A stretch of 46,596 bases of DNA from Nitrospinae bacterium AH_259_B05_G02_I21 (GTDB lineage: Bacteria > JADFOP01), in contig JALLOF010000012.1 in the NCBI GenBank assembly GCA_027717595.1, positions 1 through 46,596 on the forward strand, in the 5' to 3' direction. The position numbers and the translations under genes are program-made. The notes under the pieces were generated by a model. The model was given only the letters and a program-made list of their open reading frames with translations. It did not search any database and was not told the origin of the DNA. Position 1 is the first letter of the stretch, and each line of letters opens with the position of its first letter. Below are positions 1 through 6,878 of this stretch, piece after piece.

Positions 1-57
1 ACGTTCCGCCCCAGACGAAAGGCTGAGCCGCCTGGATGATTTCAGGTTGGCCATGAT

Positions 58-148
58 GCTCCCCTGCCCCCCCAGGGACAAATAACTCCGAAATCTGTCC
101 CTCTCTGTAATCCTGGCGAGTAACGATTTCCTGGGATAATTGTAACTG
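58..148 (+). repeat. Interspersed hairpin repeat, copy 1
   Basis: This is a diverged copy of a repeat family seen at least seven times in the window. It opens with a C-rich/AGGG stem-loop and ends with the signature half, TAACGATTTCCTGGGATAAT followed by TGTAAC, an imperfect palindrome around CCTGGGA. The copy is intergenic, upstream of the GYD gene. The rest of 1-324 contains only this element and the promoter described next. Confidence 0.7.
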
Positions 149-228
149 CCGACCCAACCATTCCTGAAATAGGGACCCAAGATTGTTACGGGTCTTGCCT
201 GGCAGATAAGTGGCGCCGTTGCCAATAT

Positions 229-257
229 TTGTCTGGCTTATGCAGATTGCTTATGAT
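229..257 (+). promoter_or_regulatory. Sigma-70 type promoter for the GYD gene
   Basis: TTGTCT (229-234) and TATGAT (252-257) are separated by 17 bp. This places transcription start near 264, about 60 nt before the ATG at 325. A small ATAAGA/TCTTAT inverted repeat lies in the leader. The call rests on motif match only. Confidence 0.5.
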
Positions 258-324
258 TAAAAGGGGGTAATAAGAAACCTCCCGCTCTTATCCTGGAACA
301 AACTTAGGACAAGGAGGAAAGACT

Positions 325-615
325 ATGGCCACTTTTATCCGCCTCGCATCCCTCACCGAACAGGGAGTCAAAAACATAAAGAATTTTCCTCAGATGATTG
401 GTGAGGCGAGGGAAATCATGGAGAACCACGGGGTAAGCTTGCTTCATGGATGGGTGACTCTTGGCGACTATGATGTCATAGCGATTATCGATGCTCCGGA
501 TGTACAGACCGCGGCCCATGTAAGCGCTCTCATCGCCGCCAAAGGGAATTTTCGCGCTAAGACTCTCTCAGCGATACCCATCTCTGAATTCAGCGATATG
601 GTCAAGGAAGGGTAA
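325..615 (+). CDS. GYD domain protein
   Basis: This 96-residue protein matches the small GYD-domain family in length and pattern. It starts MATFIRLASLTEQGVKNIK, carries the family-defining G-D-Y-D stretch at about residues 47-50, and continues with the typical ADP/alanine-rich helix. Family members are dimeric alpha-beta-barrel (ferredoxin-like) proteins with no firmly assigned reaction. The ATG is supported by AGGAGG at 312-317, 7 nt upstream. No membrane segment or signal peptide is seen. The neighbours give no functional hint. Assignment to the family is secure; function is unknown. Confidence 0.88.
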   Translation: MATFIRLASLTEQGVKNIKNFPQMIGEAREIMENHGVSLLHGWVTLGDYDVIAIIDAPDVQTAAHVSALIAAKGNFRAKTLSAIPISEFSDMVKEG

Positions 616-736
616 GACGAGGAGGTCATTAAGGTCGACTAAGACAAAGGTTCCTCGAGGGTCATCGAGAGCGTGGATTTCGCTCTCTAATGCTTGCCCA
701 AGACGCCTTAGGGCCACCCGAGTGGAGAACGCAACG

Positions 737-1399
737 ATGTCCGATGCACAGCGCCTATTCGATGAAATGAAGGTCGAAATGTTGCCTCTGGAGGATCGCA
801 TCCGGAGCCATCCGTTCCTCTCGGCGGTGGAATCCGGCTCCGTTCCGCGAGAGCGGTTTCGTCTACTCGCCGGGGAGCAGTACCACATCATAGAGAGCGA
901 CCTGAGAAGCGTTGCCCACCTCCTTAGCCGCCATTCTGCCTCCCCCGCCCACGACTTCTTTTGGGGAATCCTCCAGGGAGAGAAGGCTGCTTTCGAGAGG
1001 CTCGTACGATTCGGGGCCGCCGTTGGGATGGACCTAGAGGCCCTGTCGGCCCATGAGCCCGACCCCCGCGCTCATGCTTACACAGCCTATATGGCGTGGC
1101 TGGCCGCCTATGGCTGGGCCGGGCAAGTCGCTGCGGCCTTTGCACTTAACTTTTCTGCCTGGGGGGACAACTGTGCTAGGATGAGCGCCGGCTTGAAGGA
1201 TCGGTACGGCCTTACCGAAGAAGACGTGGGATTTTTTGACCTGTTTGCAGCCCCTCCCTCAGACTTGGAAAATCGTGCCGTCGAAATTATGGACCGCGAC
1301 TTGGCTCGGGGACTCTCACCTCGACTGATCAAACGCGCGGTAAGACTGCTTCAGGGATATGAGTTGATGTACTGGGATGCTATGTCTACACCTATCTAA
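737..1399 (+). CDS. TenA/PqqC/haem-oxygenase-fold family protein
   Basis: The protein of about 220 residues is all-helical and resembles the TENA/THI-4 and iron-containing redox enzyme superfamily. An N-terminal HPFL segment, a GEQYHII helix with Glu and His, a DFFWGILQGEK helix and a C-terminal Y-E-L-M-Y-W helix fit a seven-helix bundle. The frame is open from a GTG at 722, but ATG 737 has GGAG at 724-727 at good distance and gives the expected N-terminus. Relatives hydrolyse thiamin breakdown products (TenA), close the PQQ ring (PqqC) or are diiron oxygenases. I cannot decide between these because the diagnostic TenA cysteine is not evident. A PQQ-dependent type enzyme is encoded elsewhere in the window, but there is no operon link. 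Confidence 0.75.
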   Translation: MSDAQRLFDEMKVEMLPLEDRIRSHPFLSAVESGSVPRERFRLLAGEQYHIIESDLRSVAHLLSRHSASPAHDFFWGILQGEKAAFERLVRFGAAVGMDLEALSAHEPDPRAHAYTAYMAWLAAYGWAGQVAAAFALNFSAWGDNCARMSAGLKDRYGLTEEDVGFFDLFAAPPSDLENRAVEIMDRDLARGLSPRLIKRAVRLLQGYELMYWDAMSTPI

Positions 1400-1438
1400 T
1401 CAGAGTCGAGTGCTCATCTGATTAATTGGGACCTTTCG

Positions 1439-1897
1439 ATGGTCCACCAAGATCTTTCTTCGCTGCTAGAACAGGGACTTAAGGGACTTCGTTCAGGGGC
1501 TCACGAGGATGCAAAAGCGTCGTACAAGGAAGCGATACGTCTGAAGCCTGATGATGTAGCGGCGCACCTTGGTTATGGGGTGGCTTGTGGACGACTTGGG
1601 CAACACGAGGAAGCGATAGCGTCATACAAGGAAGCGATACGCCTTAAGCCTGACGATGCCTAGGCCCACTATAACTTGGGATCGGCTTACGGGAATCTAG
1701 GCCGCTACGAGGAAGCGGTGATGGCATTCAAGGTGGCGACACTTCTGAAGCCCGACCTTGTCGGGACGCACTATAATTTGGGCTTAGCGTACCTTAGAAT
1801 CGGCAACCGTTAGGGCGCAGTGAAGGAGTATAACATTCTCAAAGACTTACATGGTGATACCGCCAACGAACTTTTTGGGCTGATTAACGAGGGGTAG
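1439..1897 (+). pseudogene. TPR-repeat protein interrupted by two amber codons
   Basis: The frame starting at ATG 1439 encodes tetratricopeptide repeats of 34 residues (AIRLKPDD... LGYGVACGRLGQHEEAIASY). It then meets TAG at 1661-1663, continues without any frameshift through another good repeat (AHYNLGSAYGNLGRYEEAV), meets a second TAG at 1811-1813 in a context where relatives often have Gln (NR-x-GAVKEY), and ends at TAG 1895-1897. No convincing Shine-Dalgarno precedes the ATG. The first piece alone gives 74 residues with two repeats. The simplest reading is a pseudogene decayed by point mutation. TAG is a normal stop elsewhere in the window (for example glmS), so a genome-wide amber reassignment is not supported. 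Confidence 0.75.
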
Positions 1898-2021
1898 GCA
1901 AGTAGATAGAAGCAGATTATCCTAAAGGGTTTTGGGACCTGTCCCTCTCTTGGGAGGCTTCCAGGAGGTAGTAGTATCCTTTTCAAAAGGAAATTATCGT
2001 CCCAAAAGGAGGTGATTCCCA

Positions 2022-2342
2022 ATGACGACGGTGCTTGCAGAGGAAATTCCACGTATCACCCCCCAGGCAATCAGGGAGCTTAAACAGAAGGAAGCAGACC
2101 TGGTTATCGTAGATGTCCGTAGGGTAGAAAGCTTCAACGACCACCGCGTGCCGGGGGCCATCTCGATCCCAAAGGTAGTGCTCCACCAGCGGTATGTTGT
2201 TCTAAACCCGGAGCAGGATATCGTCTTCTATTGAGCATGACCTGCCGAAGGCTCGGCCGCCAGTTCGGCGGCCAGGATGAGAGAAAAGGGTTTTCAAAAA
2301 ATCTCGGTTCTTGAGGGGGGGATCGATGCCTGGGAGATTTGA
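2022..2342 (+). CDS. Rhodanese-like sulfurtransferase with two in-frame UGA codons (candidate Sec-x-Sec selenoprotein)
   Basis: A single-domain rhodanese of 106 codons is preceded by a near-perfect ribosome site (AAGGAGGTGATT, 2006-2017). Residues 1-70 are a standard rhodanese front half, with DVRRVESF, HRVPGAISIP and DIVFY. The catalytic loop in this subfamily reads Y-C-x-C-P-x-E; here both Cys codons are TGA (2232-2234 and 2238-2240, residues 71 and 73). The frame then continues perfectly as PAEGSAAS, MREKGF and LEGGIDAW to a final TGA at 2340-2342. The exact coincidence of both UGAs with the two cysteines, plus a hairpin downstream, suggests selenocysteine. The alternative is a pseudogene: the genes on both sides also carry nonsense codons. 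No Sec machinery genes are in the window. Confidence 0.6.
2255..2273 (+). promoter_or_regulatory. Candidate bacterial SECIS hairpin inside the rhodanese gene
   Basis: A perfect 7-bp stem GGCCGCC/GGCGGCC (2255-2261 and 2267-2273) closes a five-base loop AGTTC. The loop starts 27 nt after the first UGA and 21 nt after the second, and has a G at its second position. From memory, the published rule for bacterial SECIS elements asks for a short apical loop with G in the first two positions, a stem of at least 4 bp, and about 16-37 nt from UGA to loop; all are met. An alternative longer fold pairs CCTG and CCGAA (2241-2249) with TTCGG and CAGG. A GC-rich coding stretch can form such a stem by chance. 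Confidence 0.45.
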
Positions 2343-2385
2343 GAAATTTCCTCGTTTCAATAACAAGATGTTATCACCCCTCGTG

Positions 2386-2476
2386 GCCCCTGACCTCCAG
2401 GGGCATATTTCGGTTGAAATATTTACTTCTCCCCTCTAAGTGAAAGTAACGATTACCTGGGAAAATCATTACTAAC
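2386..2476 (+). repeat. Interspersed hairpin repeat, copy 2
   Basis: This copy has the full architecture: a GCCCCT...AGGGGC stem-loop (2386-2404), an ATTTCGGTTGAAAT palindrome, the linker CCCCTCTAAGTGAAAG, and the terminal GTAACGATTACCTGGGA segment. It lies between the rhodanese and cobalamin adenosyltransferase genes. Confidence 0.8.
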
Positions 2477-2495
2477 TCTGAAGGTGGTACAATGA

Positions 2496-2720
2496 ATGGG
2501 GGCAGGTCAGGTACCCTTGGCCCCCAAGAGTCAGATTGAATATCTAATCGTGACCCGAACGACGGCCACCAAGGGAGGTCTCCTGGGGGAGGAGGTTACC
2601 GGATCGGAGGCCACCGTCCACCAGGGGCGGGCAAATTCTCAGTGGGATTCTTTCCGCAGGACCTTTAGCGGCCACTTCCCGGTGACGACCTGCGTTGGGG
2701 TAATGGCAGATAATGACTGA
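2496..2720 (+). other. Unassigned 225-bp open stretch between two repeats
   Basis: An open frame of 74 codons (MGAGQVPLAPKSQ...) lies between repeat copies 2 and 3. It has no recognisable domain, no clear ribosome-binding site, and a composition (Thr/Gly/Ser-rich) unlike the real genes nearby. The opposite strand has no better frame. I see no supportable gene here; it may be remnant DNA between repeats. Confidence 0.3.
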
Positions 2721-2793
2721 GGGGCAATTTCAGTTGAAATATTAACTCCGGCCAACCGGCGGAAAAGTTAATATTTTCTGGGAATATATGCAC
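2720..2793 (+). repeat. Interspersed hairpin repeat, copy 3 (variant)
   Basis: AGGGGCAATTTCAGTTGAAAT is followed by ATTAACTCCGGCCAACCGGC and GGAAAAGTTAATATTTTCTGGG. The central ATTAAC...GTTAAT inverted repeat is shared with the copy at 38942-39017. The 5' GCCCCT arm is missing or diverged, so this is a partial or variant member. Confidence 0.6.
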
Positions 2794-2857
2794 TATGGCT
2801 TGATACTAACGACTACTTTCTAACAAGTTGATAACGGGAACGGGGAGGCACACCGTT

Positions 2858-3403
2858 ATGAAACCTATCAGTCGAGCCCGTCGCCACGGGTTGGTAATCG
2901 TCAATACGGGTCAGGGCAAAGGCAAAACAACGGCGGCCCTCGGGCTCGCCTTTCGTGCCTTGGGCAGCGGATTCAAGGTGTTTATGGTGCAGTTCATCAA
3001 GGGCAAATGGAAGACCGGAGAGGCCCGGCTCGCCAAGACCTTTGGCGAGCAGTTTATCCTCAAACCAATGGGGGACGGCTTTACCTGGGATACCAGGAAC
3101 CCGGAACAGGATATAAAGACCACACGGAAGATTTGGGAGACCGGCAAAGAGGCCATCCTGGATGAAAAATACGACATAGTGATTTTTGACGAGATCAACG
3201 TGGTCATGGACTACAACTATCTGGACCCAGGTGAGGTGATCGATTTTCTGAAGGCCCATAGGCCCGAATGGATGCACGTCGTCCTCACCGGTTGAGGAGC
3301 CCCGCCGGAGATCGTTAAGTTCGCCGATCTCGTCTCAGAAGTGAAGGTAGTCAAGCACCCCTACAAGGCTGGGGTCCGTGCGCAGCAAGGTATAGAATTT
3401 TAA
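2858..3403 (+). pseudogene. cobO: Cob(I)alamin adenosyltransferase (CobO/BtuR type) with a premature opal codon
   Basis: The product would be a 181-residue corrinoid adenosyltransferase, which transfers adenosine from ATP to cobalt(I) corrinoids. It shows the family P-loop GQGKGKTT (residues about 18-25), FIKGKWKTGE and the IFDEINVVMDYNYL acidic motif. ATG 2858 is preceded by GGGGAGG at 2842-2848. At 3293-3295 the codon after VVLTG is TGA; relatives have Arg or similar here, so a single CGA-to-TGA transition explains it. The frame continues flawlessly (GAPPEIVKFADLVSEVKVV, ending GVRAQQGIEF) to TAA 3401-3403. UGA here does not sit on a cysteine, so selenocysteine is not a good explanation. 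The last 35 residues are lost unless the codon is read through. Confidence 0.8.
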
Positions 3404-3557
3404 CCACGCCCCCGCCACAGGTCAGTCTGGACGGACTCGGAGAAGGTCAGAAGTATGAGTATGGTCCTGGTATCCTGCTTCTTTTTTGATGAGCGAAAGG
3501 TCCATAACATATCTAAGCAAGTTGGCCATCTCAAGCAGACCGTTTTTTTACCCACAC

Positions 3558-3648
3558 GCCCCTCTGCCTCCAGGGGCAAATTACCCCAGTAATCTTAACT
3601 TTCAACATATTGGCCGAGTTACTATTTCCTGGGATAATAGTAACTACC
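3558..3648 (+). repeat. Interspersed hairpin repeat, copy 4
   Basis: GCCCCTCTGCCTCCAGGGGC stem-loop (3558-3577), then AAATTACCCCAGTAATCTTA, and a terminal palindrome GTTACTAT...ATAGTAAC around TCCTGGGA (3618-3644). The middle part matches the reverse-strand copy at 34631-34750 closely. From 3404 to 3557 I see no gene. Confidence 0.8.
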
Positions 3649-3657
3649 GAAAAACTG

Positions 3658-3686
3658 TTGCCACATCACGTCTCTGCTAGTATATT
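3658..3686 (+). promoter_or_regulatory. Sigma-70 type promoter upstream of the 3834 gene
   Basis: TTGCCA (3658-3663) and TATATT (3681-3686) are spaced by 17 bp, immediately after repeat copy 4. The predicted leader is about 140 nt to the ATG at 3834. Confidence 0.45.
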
Positions 3687-3833
3687 TGAATTATTCATAT
3701 TTCCTATTACTATCAGTAAATTAACAAGACCGTGAAGCTGACTGAAGGGGGAAGTCAGCAATGCGGACCCTTATAGGCTGAGTTGCCCATCCAAGGGGGC
3801 CAGCTCGGTCTCGATGTCTAGGAGGGCAAAGTG

Positions 3834-4370
3834 ATGTTCAAAAAAATAGCAGAATTCTTAAGACTTTCTCCCACCAAGGAAATATCGGGTGAGATGCTAT
3901 ATGAACACCTTAAAAATATAGGGATAGATGCAGAAGTAATTCCCAAAGGGAGTCAGGATGACCCAGGGCGAGGGCGAGGCATGTCGGATTTGGAGACTAA
4001 TCAAGATTCGTTCTCTATCAAAGTGAAAGGGCTAAACCTAGATATAATACAAATTAACAGATTTTTGGCCGTAGAAATTTATATAACGCGCAGAAAATAC
4101 ACTGTCTACCGGATTGACTATATTGTAAGAGATTCTGGGCAAAAGATAGAGGATTTATTTAGAAAGCTGGATAAGGAACAGAAGCAAACGTTAGCAAAAG
4201 AATGGGTTGTGTTAGATTGGCCGAATCATTGTGTTAGGATATTTGGAGTCCCATTTTATTCCCCTCAAACGGATACTATTTTTCCTTCATGGAAGACCAT
4301 TCAAGATTTTGATACGAAAGCTTGGCGCATACGCGAAATGCTTGAGAGCGGGCAGTTTCAATGGGGGTAA
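3834..4370 (+). CDS. Hypothetical protein, AT-rich gene
   Basis: A 178-residue soluble protein with no family I recognise. It is rich in Ile, Lys, Asp and aromatic residues, with two Trp-containing segments near the end (EWVVLDWPNH, PSWKTIQDFD). There is no signal peptide or membrane segment. AGGAGG at 3820-3825 lies 8 nt before ATG 3834; a GTG at 3831 is too close to it. Codon use is strikingly AT-rich compared with the core genes (AAA, ATA and TTA are common), which suggests horizontal acquisition. It is an isolated gene flanked by repeat copies 4 and 5. Confidence 0.7.
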   Translation: MFKKIAEFLRLSPTKEISGEMLYEHLKNIGIDAEVIPKGSQDDPGRGRGMSDLETNQDSFSIKVKGLNLDIIQINRFLAVEIYITRRKYTVYRIDYIVRDSGQKIEDLFRKLDKEQKQTLAKEWVVLDWPNHCVRIFGVPFYSPQTDTIFPSWKTIQDFDTKAWRIREMLESGQFQWG

Positions 4371-4459
4371 CCTGTATGGCTTGAGAAATATCATGAAGGT
4401 TCCTTAAACGCTCAATGAAGATTCGCCTTAGTCACTAAATGAGGCCAACCTCACCGAAA

Positions 4460-4579
4460 GGGCGTATTTCACGATGAAATCGCCCCTCACGCTCCTCTAC
4501 CCACAGGGGCAATAACTGGTGAAATATGTCCCTCTTTCCCCTCTAAGCGAAAGTAACGATTACCTGGGATAATCGTAAC
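4460..4579 (+). repeat. Interspersed hairpin repeat, copy 5 (full length)
   Basis: This long copy shows the extra 5' arm: GGGCG-ATTTCA pairing with TGAAAT-CGCCC (4460-4485), then a CTCCTC...AGGGGC segment, GGTGAAATATGTCCC, CCCCTCTAAGCGAAAG, and GTAACGATTACCTGGGATAA plus TCGTAAC. It matches the reverse complement of 34631-34750 over most of its length. The remaining bases of 4371-4620 hold no gene. Confidence 0.85.
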
Positions 4580-4621
4580 TACTTAAGCTACAGCTACTTA
4601 AGCGACATAATAATTTTTGTA

Positions 4622-4668
4622 GAAATGTTGCATTTTCGTGTTGAAATGTTGCATTTTCGTATTATAAT
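4622..4668 (+). promoter_or_regulatory. Promoter with an 18-bp tandem operator-like repeat
   Basis: GAAATGTTGCATTTTCGT occurs twice without change at 4622-4639 and 4643-4660, a 21-bp period that puts both copies on the same face of the helix. The second copy overlaps a sigma-70 promoter, TTGAAA (4641-4646), 16 bp, TATAAT (4663-4668). The arrangement suggests an operator bound by a repressor or activator that controls the transporter gene downstream. Confidence 0.6.
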
Positions 4669-4671
4669 GCT

Positions 4672-4765
4672 GCCGTCCTAAAGGGTGACGGAAGTCACCG
4701 TATAACGCGCGGGTCTCGAAGCCCCCGCATAATGTCGGTTCTTACCACGACGTAAGGACGGTGCT
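4672..4765 (+). ncRNA. Structured 5' leader (candidate cis-regulatory RNA) of the transporter gene
   Basis: The leader starts at the predicted transcription start and folds into a closed multibranch shape. P1 pairs 4672-4679 (GCCGTCCT) with 4755-4762 (AGGACGGT). P2 is GGTGAC-GGAA-GTCACC (4684-4699) with a GNRA tetraloop. P3 is GCGGG/CCCGC (4709-4713 and 4724-4728). The 3' strand of P1 contains most of the AAGGA ribosome site (4754-4758), so P1 formation would block translation of the ATG at 4766. It does not match a riboswitch class I know (checked mentally against Mn2+ yybP-ykoY, NiCo, fluoride and guanidine types). Confidence 0.5.
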
Positions 4766-6805
4766 ATGAATACTGCTGAAAGCCAAACCAGTTCTTGGAA
4801 CCCACTCGCGGGTTCATTCCCCAATCCTTTCTCATTCGCGCACGCGCAGCCAGCTACAGGACTTCCACACGTGGCGGTCTTGTGGCTGATTGGCCTTCTT
4901 GGCGGGATGGCCGGCGGGCTGCTGGGGATCGGCGGAGGTTCGCTCATCGCCCCCCTCCTCTTGATAGCTACTACCCTCCGACCTGCTCAAGTTGCTGGCA
5001 CGACTCTGGCTACGGTGCTGGTCATTTCCGCCGTGGGATCGGGCGCATACGCATCCCTGGGCCACCTGAATATGGGGCTTGCCTGGCCGATCGCCATGGG
5101 GAGCGTTACGGGGGCCGTACTGGGGGCTCTGACGGCAAAGCGTCTCTCGACGCGCCTGATGCTCTTTATATTTGTCCTACTTCTCCCTTACTTCGCCGTT
5201 AAGGAGCTCTGGCCCGCATTGGTGGCTCCGACCATACCGGTGAGCCTCATCGCGCTGGTTGTCCTTGGGGCCGCAACGGGGTATTTCAGCGGGCTACTGG
5301 GCATCGGTGGAGCAAGCCTGGTGGTTCCAAGCCTCGTTGCCTTTTTCTTGATCGACCACCACGCAGCGCAGGGGGTCGCCATAGGCGTTGCCCTAGCGGA
5401 CGCGATGGCCGGAGTGGGCATCCATGCGATTGGGAGAAATATTAAGTATCGCGTGCTACTCAATCTGGCGGTCCCGGCATGTGTCGCGGCGCTCGGTGGG
5501 GCGCTGCTTGCCAACGCGGTTTCGGTTACGGTCCTCAGGAATATGTTTGGCGTGTTTGTGGTGGTCGTCTGGGTGATGATGCTCGCTCGCCTGCTTAAAG
5601 ACCCCACTCGACAACGAGTGGCATCTCCAATCAGCCACCGCATCAGTGCGCAGACGTCCAAAGCATCGGATTTCTACAACCGCGGGAAGGAGGCTCTAAT
5701 GGGTCTGGGCGTCGCGGGACATAGGCTTAAGATTGCAGGTCTTCCCTTGAAAGGAGGCAGCATGAAGAGTGCGCGGGGCATTATGAACGCGATGCTGGTG
5801 TTCATCCCGCTAGCCATCGTGGGGCACCGATATAATTTTGGGCCCGTGTTCGTATTTTCGTGTTCGGCGCTGTCCTGCCTCCCGCTGAGCTATTGGCTAG
5901 GTCAATCCACGGAGTTCCTAGGCGCTCGGTTCGGCCCCGTCTCCGGCGGGCTACTCAACGCGACATTCGGGAACGCAGCCGAGGTAATCCTCTCGATCGT
6001 GGCCTTGAGCAATGGACTGTTCCTTATTGTGCGCACCTCTCTCATCGGGTCCATCCTAGGCCAATTGCTCCTGGTTCTGGGGACTTCCCTTCTCCTGGCC
6101 GGTTTCAGGCACAAGAAGCTGGTCTTCAGTCAAAGCTTGGTCCAGATAAACTTCACCCTCATGGCCATTGCCTTGGTGGTCTTAGCGGTTCCCAGCTTCC
6201 TGATAAGGGGGGGAGCGGAGATAGCACAGACCGGTTTACGCTATCTAACCCCGGCATTGTGTGTGCTCCTTCTCATCATATATGGTTTCGCGGTCGCTTA
6301 CTCTCTCAAGGAGCAGCCCGAGGATGAGGACGACGGCAGCGCCCCTCGCTGGTCACCTCGGAGGGGGTTGCTGGTGCTGGCCGCATCCACCGGTGGCTTG
6401 ATCCTGATCTCCGATCTTCTCGTGGGTAGCATTGTCCCGTTGATCGAAACGACCGGCGTCTCACAGGTCTTCATCGGGCTGATCCTCATTCCGATTTTCA
6501 GTAACGTCGTGGACCAAGTTGTGGCGATCAGAGTTGCGCTAAAGAACAAGATGAACCTGAGCCTGACAATTTCGATTGGCTCCGCTACGCAAATCGCTTG
6601 CATGGTATTGCCCATCATCGTGCTCGCCAGCATGGCCATTGGTCAGCCGATGGGACTTATCTTCACCCCCGCAGAGTTGATTTTTCTGGCAGTGGGTCTG
6701 CTTTTGATGGTTCCCGTGCTTCTGGACGGCAAGAGCAATTGGATCGAGGGGGCGCAGCTTTTGACCTGTTATTTGATAATTGCTATGGTAACGATGGTTA
6801 TGTAG
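4766..6805 (+). CDS. Fusion of TauE/SafE permease and Ca2+/H+ antiporter (CaCA family)
   Basis: One 679-residue open frame joins two transporters. Residues about 35-280 are a TauE/SafE (sulfite/sulfonate export) domain with its internal duplication (GGLLGIGGGSL near 50, SGLLGIGGASL near 175). After a polar linker (about 284-335), residues 340-679 are a CaCA-type Ca2+/H+ exchanger. The alpha-1 motif G-N-A-A-E is at 402-406. The alpha-2 motif, normally G-N-A-A-E-H, reads S-N-V-V-D-Q (579-584), so the ion-coordinating Glu is Asp and the following His is Gln. Upstream are a tandem-operator promoter and a structured leader. AAGGA (4754-4758) serves ATG 4766. The pairing suggests coupled anion and cation export, but substrates are inferred. 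There are no frameshift signs. Confidence 0.85.
   Translation: MNTAESQTSSWNPLAGSFPNPFSFAHAQPATGLPHVAVLWLIGLLGGMAGGLLGIGGGSLIAPLLLIATTLRPAQVAGTTLATVLVISAVGSGAYASLGHLNMGLAWPIAMGSVTGAVLGALTAKRLSTRLMLFIFVLLLPYFAVKELWPALVAPTIPVSLIALVVLGAATGYFSGLLGIGGASLVVPSLVAFFLIDHHAAQGVAIGVALADAMAGVGIHAIGRNIKYRVLLNLAVPACVAALGGALLANAVSVTVLRNMFGVFVVVVWVMMLARLLKDPTRQRVASPISHRISAQTSKASDFYNRGKEALMGLGVAGHRLKIAGLPLKGGSMKSARGIMNAMLVFIPLAIVGHRYNFGPVFVFSCSALSCLPLSYWLGQSTEFLGARFGPVSGGLLNATFGNAAEVILSIVALSNGLFLIVRTSLIGSILGQLLLVLGTSLLLAGFRHKKLVFSQSLVQINFTLMAIALVVLAVPSFLIRGGAEIAQTGLRYLTPALCVLLLIIYGFAVAYSLKEQPEDEDDGSAPRWSPRRGLLVLAASTGGLILISDLLVGSIVPLIETTGVSQVFIGLILIPIFSNVVDQVVAIRVALKNKMNLSLTISIGSATQIACMVLPIIVLASMAIGQPMGLIFTPAELIFLAVGLLLMVPVLLDGKSNWIEGAQLLTCYLIIAMVTMVM
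5750..5764 (+). promoter_or_regulatory. Internal ribosome site and start codon at the antiporter boundary
   Basis: AAAGGAGG (5750-5757) precedes an in-frame ATG at 5762 (Met333 of the fusion), exactly where a free-standing antiporter would begin. The spacing is 4 nt, somewhat short. It could allow separate synthesis of a 347-residue antiporter, or be a relic of two genes that fused. Confidence 0.4.
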
Positions 6806-6878
6806 TAGTAGCGACAATCACTCCCCGGCACTTGAGCCCCGTGCAGTAAGCATGGTAAAGTAATTTGAGGAGTGGGCC

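Noticed and set aside
229-251. Sigma-54 promoter upstream of the GYD gene (TGGC...TTGC)
   Set aside because: GG and GC are 12 bp apart rather than 10; a sigma-70 type promoter fits the same stretch.
2496-2720. 74-codon ORF as a gene
   Set aside because: No ribosome site, no recognisable family, odd composition, and squeezed between two repeats.
3293-3295. Selenocysteine in the cobalamin adenosyltransferase
   Set aside because: The family does not have Cys at this position; a CGA-to-TGA change of an Arg codon is the simpler explanation.
1439-3403. Alternative genetic code (TAG or TGA reassigned genome-wide)
   Set aside because: glmS ends in TAG and many intact genes end in TGA at the expected family length, so both are normal stops. 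The replaced residues also differ between genes.
58-4579. CRISPR array or tandem repeat
   Set aside because: The copies are dispersed between genes, vary in length and occur in both orientations, with no spacer pattern.
4996-5010. Sigma-54-like element TGGCACGACTCTGGC
   Set aside because: It lies inside the TauE coding region, has TGGC rather than TTGC at -12, and no gene starts after it.
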